Shown here: positions 35,990 through 45,816 of the stretch, piece by piece
Numbering within the stretch: the first letter of the stretch is position 1
Layout of the letters: each line of letters opens with the position of its first letter
Assembly: GCF_024714495.1 (NCBI RefSeq)
Contig: NZ_JAMZMJ010000016.1
Coordinates: forward strand, 55,505-119,504
Direction: 5' to 3'
From: Marinoscillum pacificum
Lineage (GTDB): Bacteria > Bacteroidota > Bacteroidia > Cytophagales > Cyclobacteriaceae
DNA: 64,000 nucleotides
Made by a program: the position numbers and the translations under genes
Notes under the pieces: generated by a model
What the model was told of the DNA's origin: nothing
The model's input: only the letters and a program-made list of their open reading frames with translations
The model's database searches: none

Positions 35990-36520
35990 ATGGAAATAGA
36001 GCAAAAAAGTACTCAAACTGCAAGCTGGGTCGAGAAAGCCGAGCTTGCGGCATTTAATCAGGATATTGCTGAAAAAAGGCAAATTGAGGAACGAGAAGTA
36101 TTGGTGGTCTTCCCATTGGGAAAAGAAAAATACGCTATTTCTATAGAGAAGGTAAAAGAGGTAGTGAAGTTGCCTCCTATTGCTCCAATACCACAATCGG
36201 CAGACTATATTCTAGGTGTCGGCAATATTCGTGGTAATGTGATTGCTATTACTGATTTAGCCCGCAGGCTAAATTTGGATTATAATACAGATATTGATCT
36301 GGCAACTGCATTTGTCATTGTTTTGAAAGATCCTAATGTACATGCAGGAATGATCGTAGCAGAAGTGCCAGATACAATAGTGGTTAATAAATCTCAGATA
36401 AATACGTCAGCTGCTGTAATCAAGAATTTGTCGGCATCTGATCAGTTTATAAAAGGGATAGTGAAAGTGGATGGAGAGATGATCATTTTAATAGATATAT
36501 TAGAAATGATAGAGAATTAA
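35990..36520 (+). CDS. cheW: Chemotaxis coupling protein CheW
   Basis: Scaffold that links receptors to CheA. The 176-aa protein has a ~40-residue N-terminal extension, then the CheW fold: VLVVFPLGKEKYAISIEKVKEV, PPIAPIPQSADYILGVGNIRGNVIAITDLA and KGIVKVDGEMIILIDILEMI. It lies between two receptor genes, suggesting it serves both. A second, very different CheW-domain protein is encoded at 41161. Confidence 0.94.
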   Translation: MEIEQKSTQTASWVEKAELAAFNQDIAEKRQIEEREVLVVFPLGKEKYAISIEKVKEVVKLPPIAPIPQSADYILGVGNIRGNVIAITDLARRLNLDYNTDIDLATAFVIVLKDPNVHAGMIVAEVPDTIVVNKSQINTSAAVIKNLSASDQFIKGIVKVDGEMIILIDILEMIEN

Positions 36521-36589
36521 TCTCAAACCAAGTAGGATAATACGTTGCCCCCTTGTTGTATTAAGTCCTACTAAACCTTATGCAACTTT

Positions 36590-39250
36590 ATGAATGATGG
36601 TGTTTTTACCGCGGATGTGATTGATATACTCCAAATCACTGGATATGTTACACTGATTACTGTAGTATCACTTTTAATAATCTACAGAAATTTTAAAGGT
36701 TCTTTCCTGTTTATTATATGCTTGATTCTGACAGTTATATCTGCAGAGTTGGCTGTGGTAAGTTATGCCGCAGGAAAATTTGGGTTTATTTATTTTGTCT
36801 ATGCATCACCATTCATCGTTCTCCAGTTCTTTTTGGGGATGAGATGGACTTTTCATAAGGTGCATCATCCTTTGTTTAGAGTAATTAAAAGAATCAAGCT
36901 CATGTCTAAGGGTGAGGTTGATGTGAACTTTGAAGAGATCAATACAAGTCATCGAACAGATGAAATTGGGAGTATTACCAATGCATTAACTTCTCATGTC
37001 AATTTCTTGAAAAGCACAACACATCTTGCTGAAGACATTAAGAATGGAAATCTGGACACAGATTTTACAATCCAAAATGAGAATGATATTTTAGGACGTA
37101 CACTCGTAGAAATGCGAGCCAACCTTAAACAGATAATTACCGAAACCAATCAGGTAGTGCAATCTGCGGGTGAGCAAGGTGATTTTAGCGCAAGAGTAGA
37201 AATTGAAGACAAATCAGGTGTTTGGCTTACACTATCCCAATCACTAAATGAATTGCTTGAAAGCGTATCACGTCCGTTCTTCTCCATCAATAAAATAGTG
37301 AGTGCGATGGCCAATGGTGATCTTACACTTCGGTATGAGGAGCAAGAGGAAGGTGATATCAAAAAAATGACCGACAATCTTAATCTGGCTCTTGACAACC
37401 TGGATTCACTGTTAAATACTATAGCCAGAAATGTAAACATCATTGATGACTCGGCTTCTGAGATGCAAATCACAGGTGAGGAAATGAGTAATAATACCAA
37501 TGAAATCGCATCAGCCATCGGACAAATGAGTCATGGAGCCCAGAGTCAGTTGGCAAAGGTTGATGAGTCTTCTGCTCTGGTAGAGGGTATTCTTACTGCT
37601 TCCAAAGGAATGGTGAGCAAAGCCGAAGATATTAACTCAACAGCTAAAAGAGGGGCTGACTTAAGTAAGAGTGGTATCACCATCGTGGAAGAGATGGTGA
37701 ATAGCATGAGAGAGATCTCCACATTTTCTAATAAGACGAAAGATTCCATGGGGGTCTTAACGGAGAGATCTAAGGAAATTACTCGTGTATTGGGTGTGAT
37801 CTCTGAAATAGCCTCTCAAACCAATTTGTTGGCATTAAATGCTGCCATTGAAGCTGCTCAGGCGGGTGACGCTGGAAGAGGGTTTGCAGTGGTGGCTGAA
37901 GAGATCAGGAAATTGGCTGAAGACTCCAAGAAATCAGCAAAAGAAATCGAAGAGTTGGTAAAAGGGGTTCAGGTAGATACCAGAGAAACTGCTGAAGTCA
38001 TTACACAAATGAGCGAGATGGTCAAAGAAGGTGAAAACACTTCTGTTCAGGCATCAAGCTCTTTTAGAGAGATTTTCGATTCTTCTAACAAAACGCTTCA
38101 TAGCTCTGAGGAAATTTTGCAAGCTGCAAATTCCCAAATTGAAAGCATCAATAACGTAGTAACAATCACTGAGTCTATTGTAGTCATTGCAGAAGAAACT
38201 GCCGCTGGTACGGAGCAGGTAGCTAGTTCGGCTACTGAGCTTTCTTCAGGGATGGTCAACTTTGGAGATCGAAGTACTTATTTAGCTCAAGTTGCAGAGG
38301 AATTCCGAGAAGGCATTTCTATGGTGAAGCTGTCTGGAAATACTAGCGAAAACAGCGCTCTTTATAACATGCGTGAAAAATTCGAGCAAGAGAAAGCGTT
38401 GCTGGACGCTATTTTAAGCAATTTGCCGGATCTGATTTACTTTAAAGATTTAGAAAGTCGATTTACTAGAATTAGTGATTCGCTGATCAAATTGCATAAT
38501 AAGCAATCAGCTGATGCCATACTTGGTAAGTCAGATTTTGATTTGTTTGGAGAGCATGCGAAAAAAGCACTCAAAGATGAACAAGAAATTATCAAGACTG
38601 GTAAGCCATTGCTTAACCTGATTGAAAAGGAAGATAGAATAGATGGTACAGTGGCTTATGTGTCTACTACCAAACTTCCGCTAAAAGATGTCAATGGACA
38701 GATCATCGGTACGTTCGGTATCACTCGGGATATTACCGAGCTGAAAGAAGCTGAGCTTAAATCTTCTCAGAGGGCTGACCAACTTCAAAGACAAGAAGAA
38801 ATTATCAAGAACAATGCGAATGTGGTAAAGCGTCAGAATGAACTTTTTGTTGACATAATCAATCAGCTGGAGGAAAAAATAGAAGTTAAAAGTCCGGAAG
38901 GAAAGCTATACCTTATTAATGATGTAGCAGCATCTAGTTACGGGACTGATGTGTCTCAAGTCATTGGTAAAGATAATTTTGACTTCTTTGATCATGAGAC
39001 AGCTTCAAAATACTGGAACACTGAAAAACAGTTAATTCTGAACAATCAATCAGCCGTTAGTCTTGAAAAAGTAATTCTGAAAGGAAAACCAACCTATTGG
39101 TTTATTAGAAAGCAACCAATCTATATACCTGAATTTGATGGCTTGGGACTGTTGGGTATTCAGAGAGAGGTAGAAAGCTATCAGATTGAAGAAAAGGGAC
39201 TTGCGGAAGATTTGAAAGTGAAATATCCAGAGATTTCCGTTGAACTCTGA
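36590..39250 (+). CDS. Methyl-accepting chemotaxis protein with C-terminal PAS domains
   Basis: An 886-aa receptor of unusual layout. About three membrane helices occupy the first 85 residues with almost no periplasmic domain. HAMP-like repeats follow ([29 protein letters not shown]), then the signalling hairpin with [19 protein letters not shown] near 405-425. Two PAS domains come after the hairpin: about 603-725 ([34 protein letters not shown]) and about 750-875. PAS sensors normally lie before the MCP module, so here sensing is cytoplasmic and distal to the kinase tip. The hairpin is clearly related to that of the upstream receptor, pointing to duplication. Confidence 0.93.
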   Translation: MNDGVFTADVIDILQITGYVTLITVVSLLIIYRNFKGSFLFIICLILTVISAELAVVSYAAGKFGFIYFVYASPFIVLQFFLGMRWTFHKVHHPLFRVIKRIKLMSKGEVDVNFEEINTSHRTDEIGSITNALTSHVNFLKSTTHLAEDIKNGNLDTDFTIQNENDILGRTLVEMRANLKQIITETNQVVQSAGEQGDFSARVEIEDKSGVWLTLSQSLNELLESVSRPFFSINKIVSAMANGDLTLRYEEQEEGDIKKMTDNLNLALDNLDSLLNTIARNVNIIDDSASEMQITGEEMSNNTNEIASAIGQMSHGAQSQLAKVDESSALVEGILTASKGMVSKAEDINSTAKRGADLSKSGITIVEEMVNSMREISTFSNKTKDSMGVLTERSKEITRVLGVISEIASQTNLLALNAAIEAAQAGDAGRGFAVVAEEIRKLAEDSKKSAKEIEELVKGVQVDTRETAEVITQMSEMVKEGENTSVQASSSFREIFDSSNKTLHSSEEILQAANSQIESINNVVTITESIVVIAEETAAGTEQVASSATELSSGMVNFGDRSTYLAQVAEEFREGISMVKLSGNTSENSALYNMREKFEQEKALLDAILSNLPDLIYFKDLESRFTRISDSLIKLHNKQSADAILGKSDFDLFGEHAKKALKDEQEIIKTGKPLLNLIEKEDRIDGTVAYVSTTKLPLKDVNGQIIGTFGITRDITELKEAELKSSQRADQLQRQEEIIKNNANVVKRQNELFVDIINQLEEKIEVKSPEGKLYLINDVAASSYGTDVSQVIGKDNFDFFDHETASKYWNTEKQLILNNQSAVSLEKVILKGKPTYWFIRKQPIYIPEFDGLGLLGIQREVESYQIEEKGLAEDLKVKYPEISVEL

Positions 39251-39373
39251 TGTCATTTACTGCTCAAAAGACTCACTCATCAACTATTTGTGCCCATTCA
39301 ACGAAACTAATACAACTAGCATAAATAAGATTCGTATTCTTGCATAGTAAAAATAGCCAAAGAATCATCGTTT

Positions 39374-39775
39374 ATGTTATTTATCAGAAAAACTCACCTA
39401 ACACCAGAGATTGTATTCGACCCAAGAAAAGGTCGATTGAGCATTGCAGGAATGTCTAGCCCAGACAACAGTGTAGCATTTTACCAACCGTTGTTAAAGA
39501 TATTGAATTCTATCAAGGCAACACGAGGAGGAATCAAGGCTGATTTCAAAATGACAATGTTCAATACAAGTTCAGCTAAATGCATCTTTGATATCTTAAA
39601 GAGATTGAAAGCTATGGAAGAGCAAGGTCTGAGGATTGTGATCAACTGGCATTATGAGGAAGACGATGATGATATGTTAGAGTGTGGTGAAGATTTTCAA
39701 GACCTTTTGGATGCTAACTTTAATTTTATCCCGGGGTTTAATTCATACAATAACAACGTGGCAAAGGCGTCATAG
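39374..39775 (+). CDS. SiaC-family (DUF1987) regulatory phosphoprotein
   Basis: A 133-aa cytoplasmic protein with the family pattern: THLTPEIVFDPRKGRLSIAG, then GMSSPDNSVAFYQPLLKIL, FKMTMFNTSSAKCIFDILKRL and INWHYEEDDDDMLECGEDF. In Pseudomonas the family member SiaC is phosphorylated by SiaB, dephosphorylated by the SpoIIE-type phosphatase SiaA, and activates a diguanylate cyclase. A SpoIIE-type phosphatase is encoded at 50788 in this locus, but no SiaB-like kinase or GGDEF protein is seen here. The role in this cluster is therefore inferred from family and context. Confidence 0.8.
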   Translation: MLFIRKTHLTPEIVFDPRKGRLSIAGMSSPDNSVAFYQPLLKILNSIKATRGGIKADFKMTMFNTSSAKCIFDILKRLKAMEEQGLRIVINWHYEEDDDDMLECGEDFQDLLDANFNFIPGFNSYNNNVAKAS

Positions 39776-39827
39776 GCGTTTTACTGATTTGATTCATAAG
39801 CTATAAAAATTAGTTTTTAAATAAGAA

Positions 39828-40001
39828 ATGTTAAAGTCGTTGAAAAATAGGTTTGCAGTGAGATTGGCTTACGATGAGTCATTGGAGCAATACCTGGTGA
39901 AGAAAGGAAATACAGTGGTCTTTGTAGGATCGCAAGAAGAGTGCGAAAAGTTTTTCAAAGTGCATGTAGCATCAAGAAAATCTACGCAGACTTTCAACTA
40001 A
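39828..40001 (+). CDS. Small hypothetical protein, 57 aa
   Basis: ATG 39828 to TAA 39999-40001. The peptide (MLKSLKNRFAVRLAYDESL... ending RKSTQTFN) is soluble, basic, and reads as a small alpha/beta domain (NTVVFVGSQEECEKFFKVHV). It lies 52 bases after the SiaC-like gene and 27 bases before an intrinsic terminator, as expected for the last gene of a short operon. No family recognised. Confidence 0.6.
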   Translation: MLKSLKNRFAVRLAYDESLEQYLVKKGNTVVFVGSQEECEKFFKVHVASRKSTQTFN

Positions 40002-40028
40002 AATATTGTTGAATAACACAGGAATTTG

Positions 40029-40053
40029 AGCCCTCTTTATGAGGGCTTTTTTT
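40029..40053 (+). terminator. Intrinsic terminator
   Basis: AGCCCTC pairs with GAGGGCT around TTTAT, followed by a run of seven T. It closes the unit made of the SiaC-like gene and the 57-aa gene, and separates it from the parA-che operon. Confidence 0.9.
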
Positions 40054-40418
40054 ATATCTGGATTTCTTGTGGAGTATCATATGTTGGTCTGATTTAGTCA
40101 AGTCACCATGTTGTCAATAGAGAAAGTGGCCTGGCTGAGAGTATTTCTGAGAATCTCAAAAGCGGTGTCTCTCAATTTAATCTTTTCTAATGTTAGAGAG
40201 CTGGATTGTCAGTGTCTAATTCTGACGGAAATCATACCCATCCATCCAGATTTTTTCATGATTGGACGAATCTATTAGGGGTTACATTGTTTTTGGTGGT
40301 ATGTTTATCAAAGCATCCTTGTAATCATTAGAAGAAATTCAATAACTTCTATTTGAATTAGCAAAGCGCTGATAGAACTAGAATCTAAGACCCAAAACCT
40401 AGACCTAATTTGCCAGTT
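40054..40418. other. Gene-free stretch before the parA-che operon
   Basis: About 365 bases. A 56-codon frame runs from ATG 40108 to TAG 40276-40278, but it has poor coding character and no family resemblance, so I do not call it. No RNA structure or repeat was recognised. The promoter of the parA-che operon must lie here or at its end. Confidence 0.5.
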
Positions 40419-41159
40419 ATGACTATTTCCGTAGTGAATCAGAAAGGAGGAACCGGGAAAACTACAAGTACTATTAATCTTGCGAAAGCCTTAGAGCAAA
40501 AAGGCAAGAAGATCCTACTTATTGATATGGATCCACAAGGTAGTTTGAGCTACTCTCTGGGTATAGTTGATTTTGAAAAGAGTATAGCAGATGCTCTTTA
40601 TGGAGAAGTTGATTTGTTAGAAACCATAGTTGAGAGGGAAGGAATGGATGTGATCCCTTCTTCCATTTCCTTAGCAGATGTAGAGTTGTCATTGGTAGAT
40701 GCAGAAAATAGGGAACATCGATTGAAATATCTTTTAGATCAGGTAAAGGACTATGATTTTATTTTCATTGATTGTCCTCCGTCATTGTCGTTATTGACAG
40801 TCAATGCGTTAACAGCGAGTAGGTATGTGCTGATACCTATGTTGATGGAGGTGCTCAGTTTGCAAGGTCTGGATTTGATTTCTGAAACTTTGCAAAAAAT
40901 AAAGCAAACCTTAAATGATGACTTGAGTGTTCTCGGTATATTGCCTGTAATGGTAGACAAGAGAAGGAAGCTTTCATCGGAGGTGTATGAGCATATCAAT
41001 GCGAATTACGATTTTAGAATGTTTGAAAGTCAGATACGACCAAATGTTAGAGCGTCTGAAGCTCCTTCTTTTGGGCAGAGTGTTATCAGCTATGCTCCTA
41101 CTTCAAATAGTGCTAGTGATTACCTGGATTTAAGTGAAGAAATATTAAAACTGTTGTGA
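40419..41159 (+). CDS. ParA/Soj-family ATPase (ParC-like)
   Basis: A 246-aa ATPase that forms dynamic patterns on the nucleoid or cell pole to position cargo. I start at ATG 40419; a TTG three codons earlier is in frame but less likely. The deviant Walker A motif KGGTGKTT follows VNQKGG, then LLIDMDPQGSLSYSLG and FIFIDCPPSLSLLTVNAL (Walker B-like). No parB gene or parS-like site is adjacent. It is the first gene of a tight che operon and is followed after one base by a CheW with a long basic tail. That matches ParC/ParP and PpfA/TlpT systems, which place chemosensory arrays, rather than chromosome partition. Confidence 0.9.
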   Translation: MTISVVNQKGGTGKTTSTINLAKALEQKGKKILLIDMDPQGSLSYSLGIVDFEKSIADALYGEVDLLETIVEREGMDVIPSSISLADVELSLVDAENREHRLKYLLDQVKDYDFIFIDCPPSLSLLTVNALTASRYVLIPMLMEVLSLQGLDLISETLQKIKQTLNDDLSVLGILPVMVDKRRKLSSEVYEHINANYDFRMFESQIRPNVRASEAPSFGQSVISYAPTSNSASDYLDLSEEILKLL

Positions 41160-41160
41160 G

Positions 41161-42153
41161 ATGGCGTTAGGAGGTAATTTGAAAAAGAAGAGCCTGCTGC
41201 CTAATGATGAGGGGCCGGCTAAGAATAAGGAAACTTCAACAGAAAAGGTGAAGCCTAAGTCTAGTGATAAACCTAAAGCACAAGCTGAAAGTAAAAAGCC
41301 AGCAACTAAGAAAGCTGTAGCTAAGAAAGCGCCTACAAAAAAAGCAACTCCTAAGAAAGAAGTAGCTAAAAAGTCAACCTCAAAAAAAACATCTTCTAAA
41401 AAGATTGAGGAGGTAAAGGCACCTGAACAATCAGTTGTAGAAGAAAAAGTGGTAACTAAAGAAGTTGTTCCACCTGCACCAGTTGCTGTTACTCCTGCAC
41501 CTATAGAAGTAGTAGAACAGCCTGCACAAGAAGTGGTGCCTGCTCCTGTTGTAAGAGAAACTAAACATACGTTCGAGTCATACGTAGTAGAAAAGCCTGT
41601 TGTAAGAGAAGGCCTTGTTACGAAACTCGAATATGAAAGACGTCAAAAGCTCCATGAGAAATTTTCTGAAGAGATAAAATCTTTAGACGGTAAGCAAGTT
41701 CATTTAATCGTTTTTCGAATTGAAAATGAGTCTTTTGCCATAGAAATTGGAAAGGTAAATGAAGTGGTGGTAACACCAGAAATTACCCGAATGCCTCAAG
41801 CGCCAAGATACATTCCCGGTATGGCTACCATAAGAGGGCGCGGTATCGTCACTTTGGATTTGGCTTATAAATTAGCTTATGTAGATGGTTTGGAAGGCTT
41901 GAAATCAAGGTCTGAGTATACCATCGTAGTTAAAACTCAAAAATTTACTGTAGGCGTACTTGTTCCTGAAGTGCCCGTCAGTCATATCATTTCTGGGAGT
42001 AACATCCAGCCTGCTTATGATAATATTTCTGAAACCTCTCTTGATGAAACATATGTCAAGGGGCTCTTTAGAACAGAAGAAGGCATGGTGTTCTTCATTG
42101 ATATTGATGAAATGATTGAAGGTGATCGTCTGAAATCTAGATTATCGGAATAA
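41161..42153 (+). CDS. CheW-domain protein with Lys/Ala/Pro-rich N-terminus (ParP-like)
   Basis: A 330-aa protein. Residues 1-80 are Lys/Ala/Thr/Pro-rich (repeats of the KKATPKK / AKKAPTK type, like histone H1 or AlgP tails). Residues 80-140 are Pro/Val/Glu-rich (VVPPAPVAVTPAPIEVV). A CheW fold covers about 178-325 (VHLIVFRIENESFAIEIGKVNEV, GMATIRGRGIVTLDLAYKL). Vibrio ParP likewise has a Pro-rich part and a CheW-like array-integration domain and works with the ParA-like ParC. The basic N-terminus (GNLKKKSLLP) could activate the neighbouring ATPase, as ParB-type partners do. This assignment is inference from layout. Confidence 0.8.
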   Translation: MALGGNLKKKSLLPNDEGPAKNKETSTEKVKPKSSDKPKAQAESKKPATKKAVAKKAPTKKATPKKEVAKKSTSKKTSSKKIEEVKAPEQSVVEEKVVTKEVVPPAPVAVTPAPIEVVEQPAQEVVPAPVVRETKHTFESYVVEKPVVREGLVTKLEYERRQKLHEKFSEEIKSLDGKQVHLIVFRIENESFAIEIGKVNEVVVTPEITRMPQAPRYIPGMATIRGRGIVTLDLAYKLAYVDGLEGLKSRSEYTIVVKTQKFTVGVLVPEVPVSHIISGSNIQPAYDNISETSLDETYVKGLFRTEEGMVFFIDIDEMIEGDRLKSRLSE

Positions 42154-42157
42154 TACG

Positions 42158-43195
42158 GTGGCAGGTCAAATAAACATACTGATTGTTGACGATTCAGCCT
42201 TCATGAGGCTCCTTTTAACAGATCTTCTATCTAAAGACAGTGAACTGAATGTGATTGGTAGCGCTGTAGATGGTAAAGAGGCTGTTAGCATGGTCAAGAG
42301 TCTGCGTCCGGATATTGTTCTGTTAGATATGAACATGGGTGAGTATGACGGCATTTACGCTGTGGAGCGTATTATGGCATCCAACCCCATTCCCATTCTT
42401 ATTTTAAGCTCAGTAGGAAATTCCAATCTGGATACCATATTCGATGCGCTGGAATTAGGAGCCGTTGATTATATCAACAAACCTCAGCGAGGCGGATCTA
42501 AAGTAAGAGAAATAGGAGCACAGCTCGTGTCTACAGTAAAACGTGTAGCTAGAGCTAAGCCTAAAGCCAATAAAATAGAGCGAGATGGGCTGAATAAGCT
42601 ATCTCACACATTTGATACCACTGCCAATTATCATGCAATTGTCATTGGTGCATCCACTGGTGGTCCAACTGCTGTAGAGAAAGTGATCATGTCTTTACCT
42701 GCCAACTTGAATGTGCCGGTGTTGTTGGGGCAACATATGCCACCTAATTTCATCAAATCATTTGCTGCCAGGCTTGATTTTTTAAGTCCTCTGAAGGTAG
42801 TGGTTGGTAAAAAAGGAATGATTCCCAAGGCAGGAATGGTGATCATCTCTCCGGGTGATACCAATATGGTTGTGGCTAGAGATAAAAATAACACACCGAA
42901 AATCGGGTTTTCTGATGAGGTGTATAAAGAATATAACAATCCATCCATCAATGCCCTGATGACTTCAGCGGCTTCAGCCTATGGAGATAAAACGATAGGT
43001 GTACTATTGACTGGAATGGGTAAAGATGGAGTGCGAGGTATGCAAGCCATTAAAGATGCAGGAGGACGAACAATCGCGCAAGATGAAGCCTCCAGTGTGA
43101 TTTACGGAATGCCTAAACTGGCATATGAAACGGGAGCGGCGGATACCGTCCTGCACATAAAAGAAATCGGTGTTTATTTGGTAAACTGTTTATAG
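42158..43195 (+). CDS. cheB: Chemotaxis response regulator / receptor methylesterase CheB
   Basis: Demethylates and deamidates receptor glutamates when phosphorylated. The 345-aa protein starts at a GTG, 4 bases after the ParP-like gene. The receiver domain has the acidic pair Asp11-Asp12 and phospho-acceptor Asp57 (LLDMNM). The esterase domain carries Ser166 (GASTGGP), His192 (GQHMPPNF) and the Asp of LTGMGKDG, completing the triad. Confidence 0.96.
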   Translation: MAGQINILIVDDSAFMRLLLTDLLSKDSELNVIGSAVDGKEAVSMVKSLRPDIVLLDMNMGEYDGIYAVERIMASNPIPILILSSVGNSNLDTIFDALELGAVDYINKPQRGGSKVREIGAQLVSTVKRVARAKPKANKIERDGLNKLSHTFDTTANYHAIVIGASTGGPTAVEKVIMSLPANLNVPVLLGQHMPPNFIKSFAARLDFLSPLKVVVGKKGMIPKAGMVIISPGDTNMVVARDKNNTPKIGFSDEVYKEYNNPSINALMTSAASAYGDKTIGVLLTGMGKDGVRGMQAIKDAGGRTIAQDEASSVIYGMPKLAYETGAADTVLHIKEIGVYLVNCL

Positions 43196-43197
43196 CA

Positions 43198-44931
43198 TTG
43201 AAAGAATCCGAATACAAAGAACTCTTCCTGGTTGAAGCCAAAGACAACCTTGAGCAATTGGATAAATTGTTTGTGGATCTTGAGAAGGATCATAACAACC
43301 AAAATGCAATTAATGCCATATTTAGGATTACGCATACCCTAAAAGGTAATGCGATGGGCTTAGGTATTGATTCAATTGCGGATTTGTCACACGTGATGGA
43401 GGATGTGATGATTGCCATAAAGAGTAATCAGGTTCAACTAAATGACGAATTGTTCAAACTTCTTTTCCGTGCTAACGATAAGCTGGGAGCTTTGGTAAAT
43501 GCCATGGATTCTGGTGAAAAGGTTAGTTTCCTTGGAATTAAGACCAGCTTGGCTATCTTTTTGAAAAATGAGTTGGCTAAGGAAGATGAAGGTGAAGACT
43601 CCAAATCAGAAGAAAGTTCGGATGAGGAAGAATCTTCTTCAGTGGTTGAAGAGGAGGTAGTGGAAGAAGAGGTGCAGGAAGAGGCGAACACTACTCAGAT
43701 ATCCTTTTCTGACGTTATTCAGATTCCAGTTAAGAAAATGGACGACCTGCTAAGTGAAGTAGGTCAGTTAATCATTGAAAGAGATCGCTTGATCGCCTAT
43801 AGTCAGGAGCTTGGTATCAAAACCGGAGAGTTCGATAGACTACAGCGAATCAGTTCCAATTTGCAGTACAGCATCATGAATGCTCGTATGGTGCAGGTGG
43901 GATTTTTATTCAATAAGTTTCATAGGGTACTCAGAGATGCTGCATCTATAGAGGGCAAGAAGGCGAATTTGGTTCTTAAAGGAACTGACACAGAGATTGA
44001 TAGAAACATTCTGAAGCTGATGAGTGATGCTATGGTGCACCTGGTTAGAAACGCGGTGAGTCATGGTATAGAGTCAGAAGAAGTCAGAAGAAAAAATAAC
44101 AAACCTGTAGAAGGGCAAATTACATTGGATGCACACTATGAAAGAGATAGAGTGGTTATTCAGGTAAAAGATGATGGTGCAGGTATAGACCATGAGGTCA
44201 TCAGGAGAAAGATCGTTGAAAAAGGACTTGCAACTCCTGAGATGGCCAAATCGATGGGTAAGGAAGAAGTCTTGACTTATATCTTTGAGTCCGGGTTCTC
44301 CAACGCAGCTCAGGTCAATGAACTTTCTGGTAGAGGTGTTGGAATGGACGTGGTTAAGAAAGCCGTAGAAAGTATTGCTGGCCAGGTGAAGATTGAAACC
44401 GAAGTAGGCAAAGGAACAACAATGAACTTACAGGTTCCTGCATCACTTGCATTAAAGGGCTCTTTACTGTTTGATGTAGGCGGTCAGGAGTATGCTTTGG
44501 CGCTTTCTTATACCGAAGCTGTAGTGTCAATCGAGAAAAAAGATGTAAAGAAGCTGAGTGGTGGCCTTATGAGTACTTTCCAGGGCGATGCCATATCCTT
44601 GATTTTTCTCAAGGATATTTTATCACTTAGATCTCTCAACGATATATCTACGAAAGGAATACTTCATAAGACTTTCGATGAAACGGATGATGATGCTGTA
44701 TTTGATGTTATCATCGTTTCTTATGATGGCAAGACCACCGGTATGGTGGTAGACAAAGTCATCCAGCAGAAGGAGATTATCGAAAAACCACTAACTAAAC
44801 CAATAGATAAGACAAAACTATTGAGTGGAACAACTATATTAGGAAATGGCAATGTGTGTCCGGTAGTAGATGTGGCTGTGATTACAGACCTTATTCACAG
44901 ACATTCCCTACAAACACAAATGGAAAATTAG
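43198..44931 (+). CDS. cheA: Chemotaxis histidine kinase CheA
   Basis: The soluble array kinase, 577 aa, starting at TTG 43198 two bases after cheB (no nearby ATG). The HPt domain has phospho-acceptor His46 (ITHTLKGNAMG). A Glu/Ser-rich linker (about 120-165) replaces the P2 regulator-docking domain. Then come the dimerisation domain (QIPVKKMDDLLSEVGQLIIERDRL), the ATPase (HLVRNAVSHGIES, DDGAGIDHE, GRGVGMDVV) and a CheW-like P5 domain. Short CheA forms without P2 are known. Confidence 0.95.
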   Translation: MKESEYKELFLVEAKDNLEQLDKLFVDLEKDHNNQNAINAIFRITHTLKGNAMGLGIDSIADLSHVMEDVMIAIKSNQVQLNDELFKLLFRANDKLGALVNAMDSGEKVSFLGIKTSLAIFLKNELAKEDEGEDSKSEESSDEEESSSVVEEEVVEEEVQEEANTTQISFSDVIQIPVKKMDDLLSEVGQLIIERDRLIAYSQELGIKTGEFDRLQRISSNLQYSIMNARMVQVGFLFNKFHRVLRDAASIEGKKANLVLKGTDTEIDRNILKLMSDAMVHLVRNAVSHGIESEEVRRKNNKPVEGQITLDAHYERDRVVIQVKDDGAGIDHEVIRRKIVEKGLATPEMAKSMGKEEVLTYIFESGFSNAAQVNELSGRGVGMDVVKKAVESIAGQVKIETEVGKGTTMNLQVPASLALKGSLLFDVGGQEYALALSYTEAVVSIEKKDVKKLSGGLMSTFQGDAISLIFLKDILSLRSLNDISTKGILHKTFDETDDDAVFDVIIVSYDGKTTGMVVDKVIQQKEIIEKPLTKPIDKTKLLSGTTILGNGNVCPVVDVAVITDLIHRHSLQTQMEN

Positions 44932-44932
44932 T

Positions 44933-45811
44933 ATGAAGAGTACGGGGACCATATTTTTAAATGATTTCAAATCACCAGCGGAGCTTATTACGGATGAGGA
45001 AATGAATGCCCTTATGACCGCAATTCGCAATCGATATGGTCTGGACTTCACTAATTATGAAAAAACATCGCTGAAAAGAGGAGTAACTCGCCTCATGATG
45101 AAGCACAACATGGATTCTTCACTAGATCTATGGAGTAGAGTTCTCAAAGACTATGATTTCTTTATGAGCTCTATTGATGATCTTTTAGTGAATCTAACAG
45201 AGCTTTTCAGAAATCCAGATGTTTGGATCAAGTTAAGAGATGAAATCCTGGATCAATATAAAGGTCAATCCATGCGGATTTGGCATGCAGGATGCTCTAC
45301 CGGTGAAGAAGTATATACCATGAGCATCGTGCTGGATGAGAGAAACCTGTTGAGTAGAGCAAGGCTTGAGGCAAGTGATTTGAGTTCCAAGGCTTTGGCA
45401 AAAGCTAAGTCAGGACAGTATTCACTCGATATTATCAAGCAATACCTCAATCCATTTTTGAAGTTTTTTCCGAATAAGAAAATCGAGGATTATTTCTTGT
45501 TTACTGAAAAGTATGCAGAGATTAAGCCTCGATACAAGCAAAATATCAATTTTAGCAGGCACAACCTGGTTCATGATTCCGTGAATGGAAAATATGATAT
45601 CGTTTTTTGCAGGAACGTTATGATCTATTTTGATGATCAGCTTAAATTGAAGGTGCTTACCTTGTTGCACCAGTGTTTGAAGCCAAATGGTTATTTAATC
45701 ATTGGGTATTATGACATTATGCCAGATTCAGGGAAGAGTTTGTTTCAGGTAGAAGATATTAAAACGAGAATATACAGAAAAAAGGAGCCTAGTGCTTCAT
45801 TAGCGAAATAA
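44933..45811 (+). CDS. cheR: Chemotaxis protein methyltransferase CheR
   Basis: Adds methyl groups from SAM to receptor glutamates. The 292-aa protein has the N-terminal helical domain (TSLKRGVTRLMMKHN), the LTELFRNPDVW motif and the SAM-binding fold with IWHAGCSTGEEVYTM, EASDLSSKAL and DIVFCRNVMIYFD. Together with CheB it gives the locus a full adaptation module. It is one base after cheA. Confidence 0.95.
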   Translation: MKSTGTIFLNDFKSPAELITDEEMNALMTAIRNRYGLDFTNYEKTSLKRGVTRLMMKHNMDSSLDLWSRVLKDYDFFMSSIDDLLVNLTELFRNPDVWIKLRDEILDQYKGQSMRIWHAGCSTGEEVYTMSIVLDERNLLSRARLEASDLSSKALAKAKSGQYSLDIIKQYLNPFLKFFPNKKIEDYFLFTEKYAEIKPRYKQNINFSRHNLVHDSVNGKYDIVFCRNVMIYFDDQLKLKVLTLLHQCLKPNGYLIIGYYDIMPDSGKSLFQVEDIKTRIYRKKEPSASLAK

Positions 45812-45816
45812 AGATT

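Noticed and set aside
40108..40278. A 56-codon plus-strand frame (MLSIEKVAWLRVF...)
   Set aside because: No family resemblance, no start signal and located in a gene-free region; composition looks like chance.
40419..41159. ParA as a chromosome or plasmid partition protein
   Set aside because: No parB or parS-like repeats nearby; it heads a che operon beside a CheW-domain protein.
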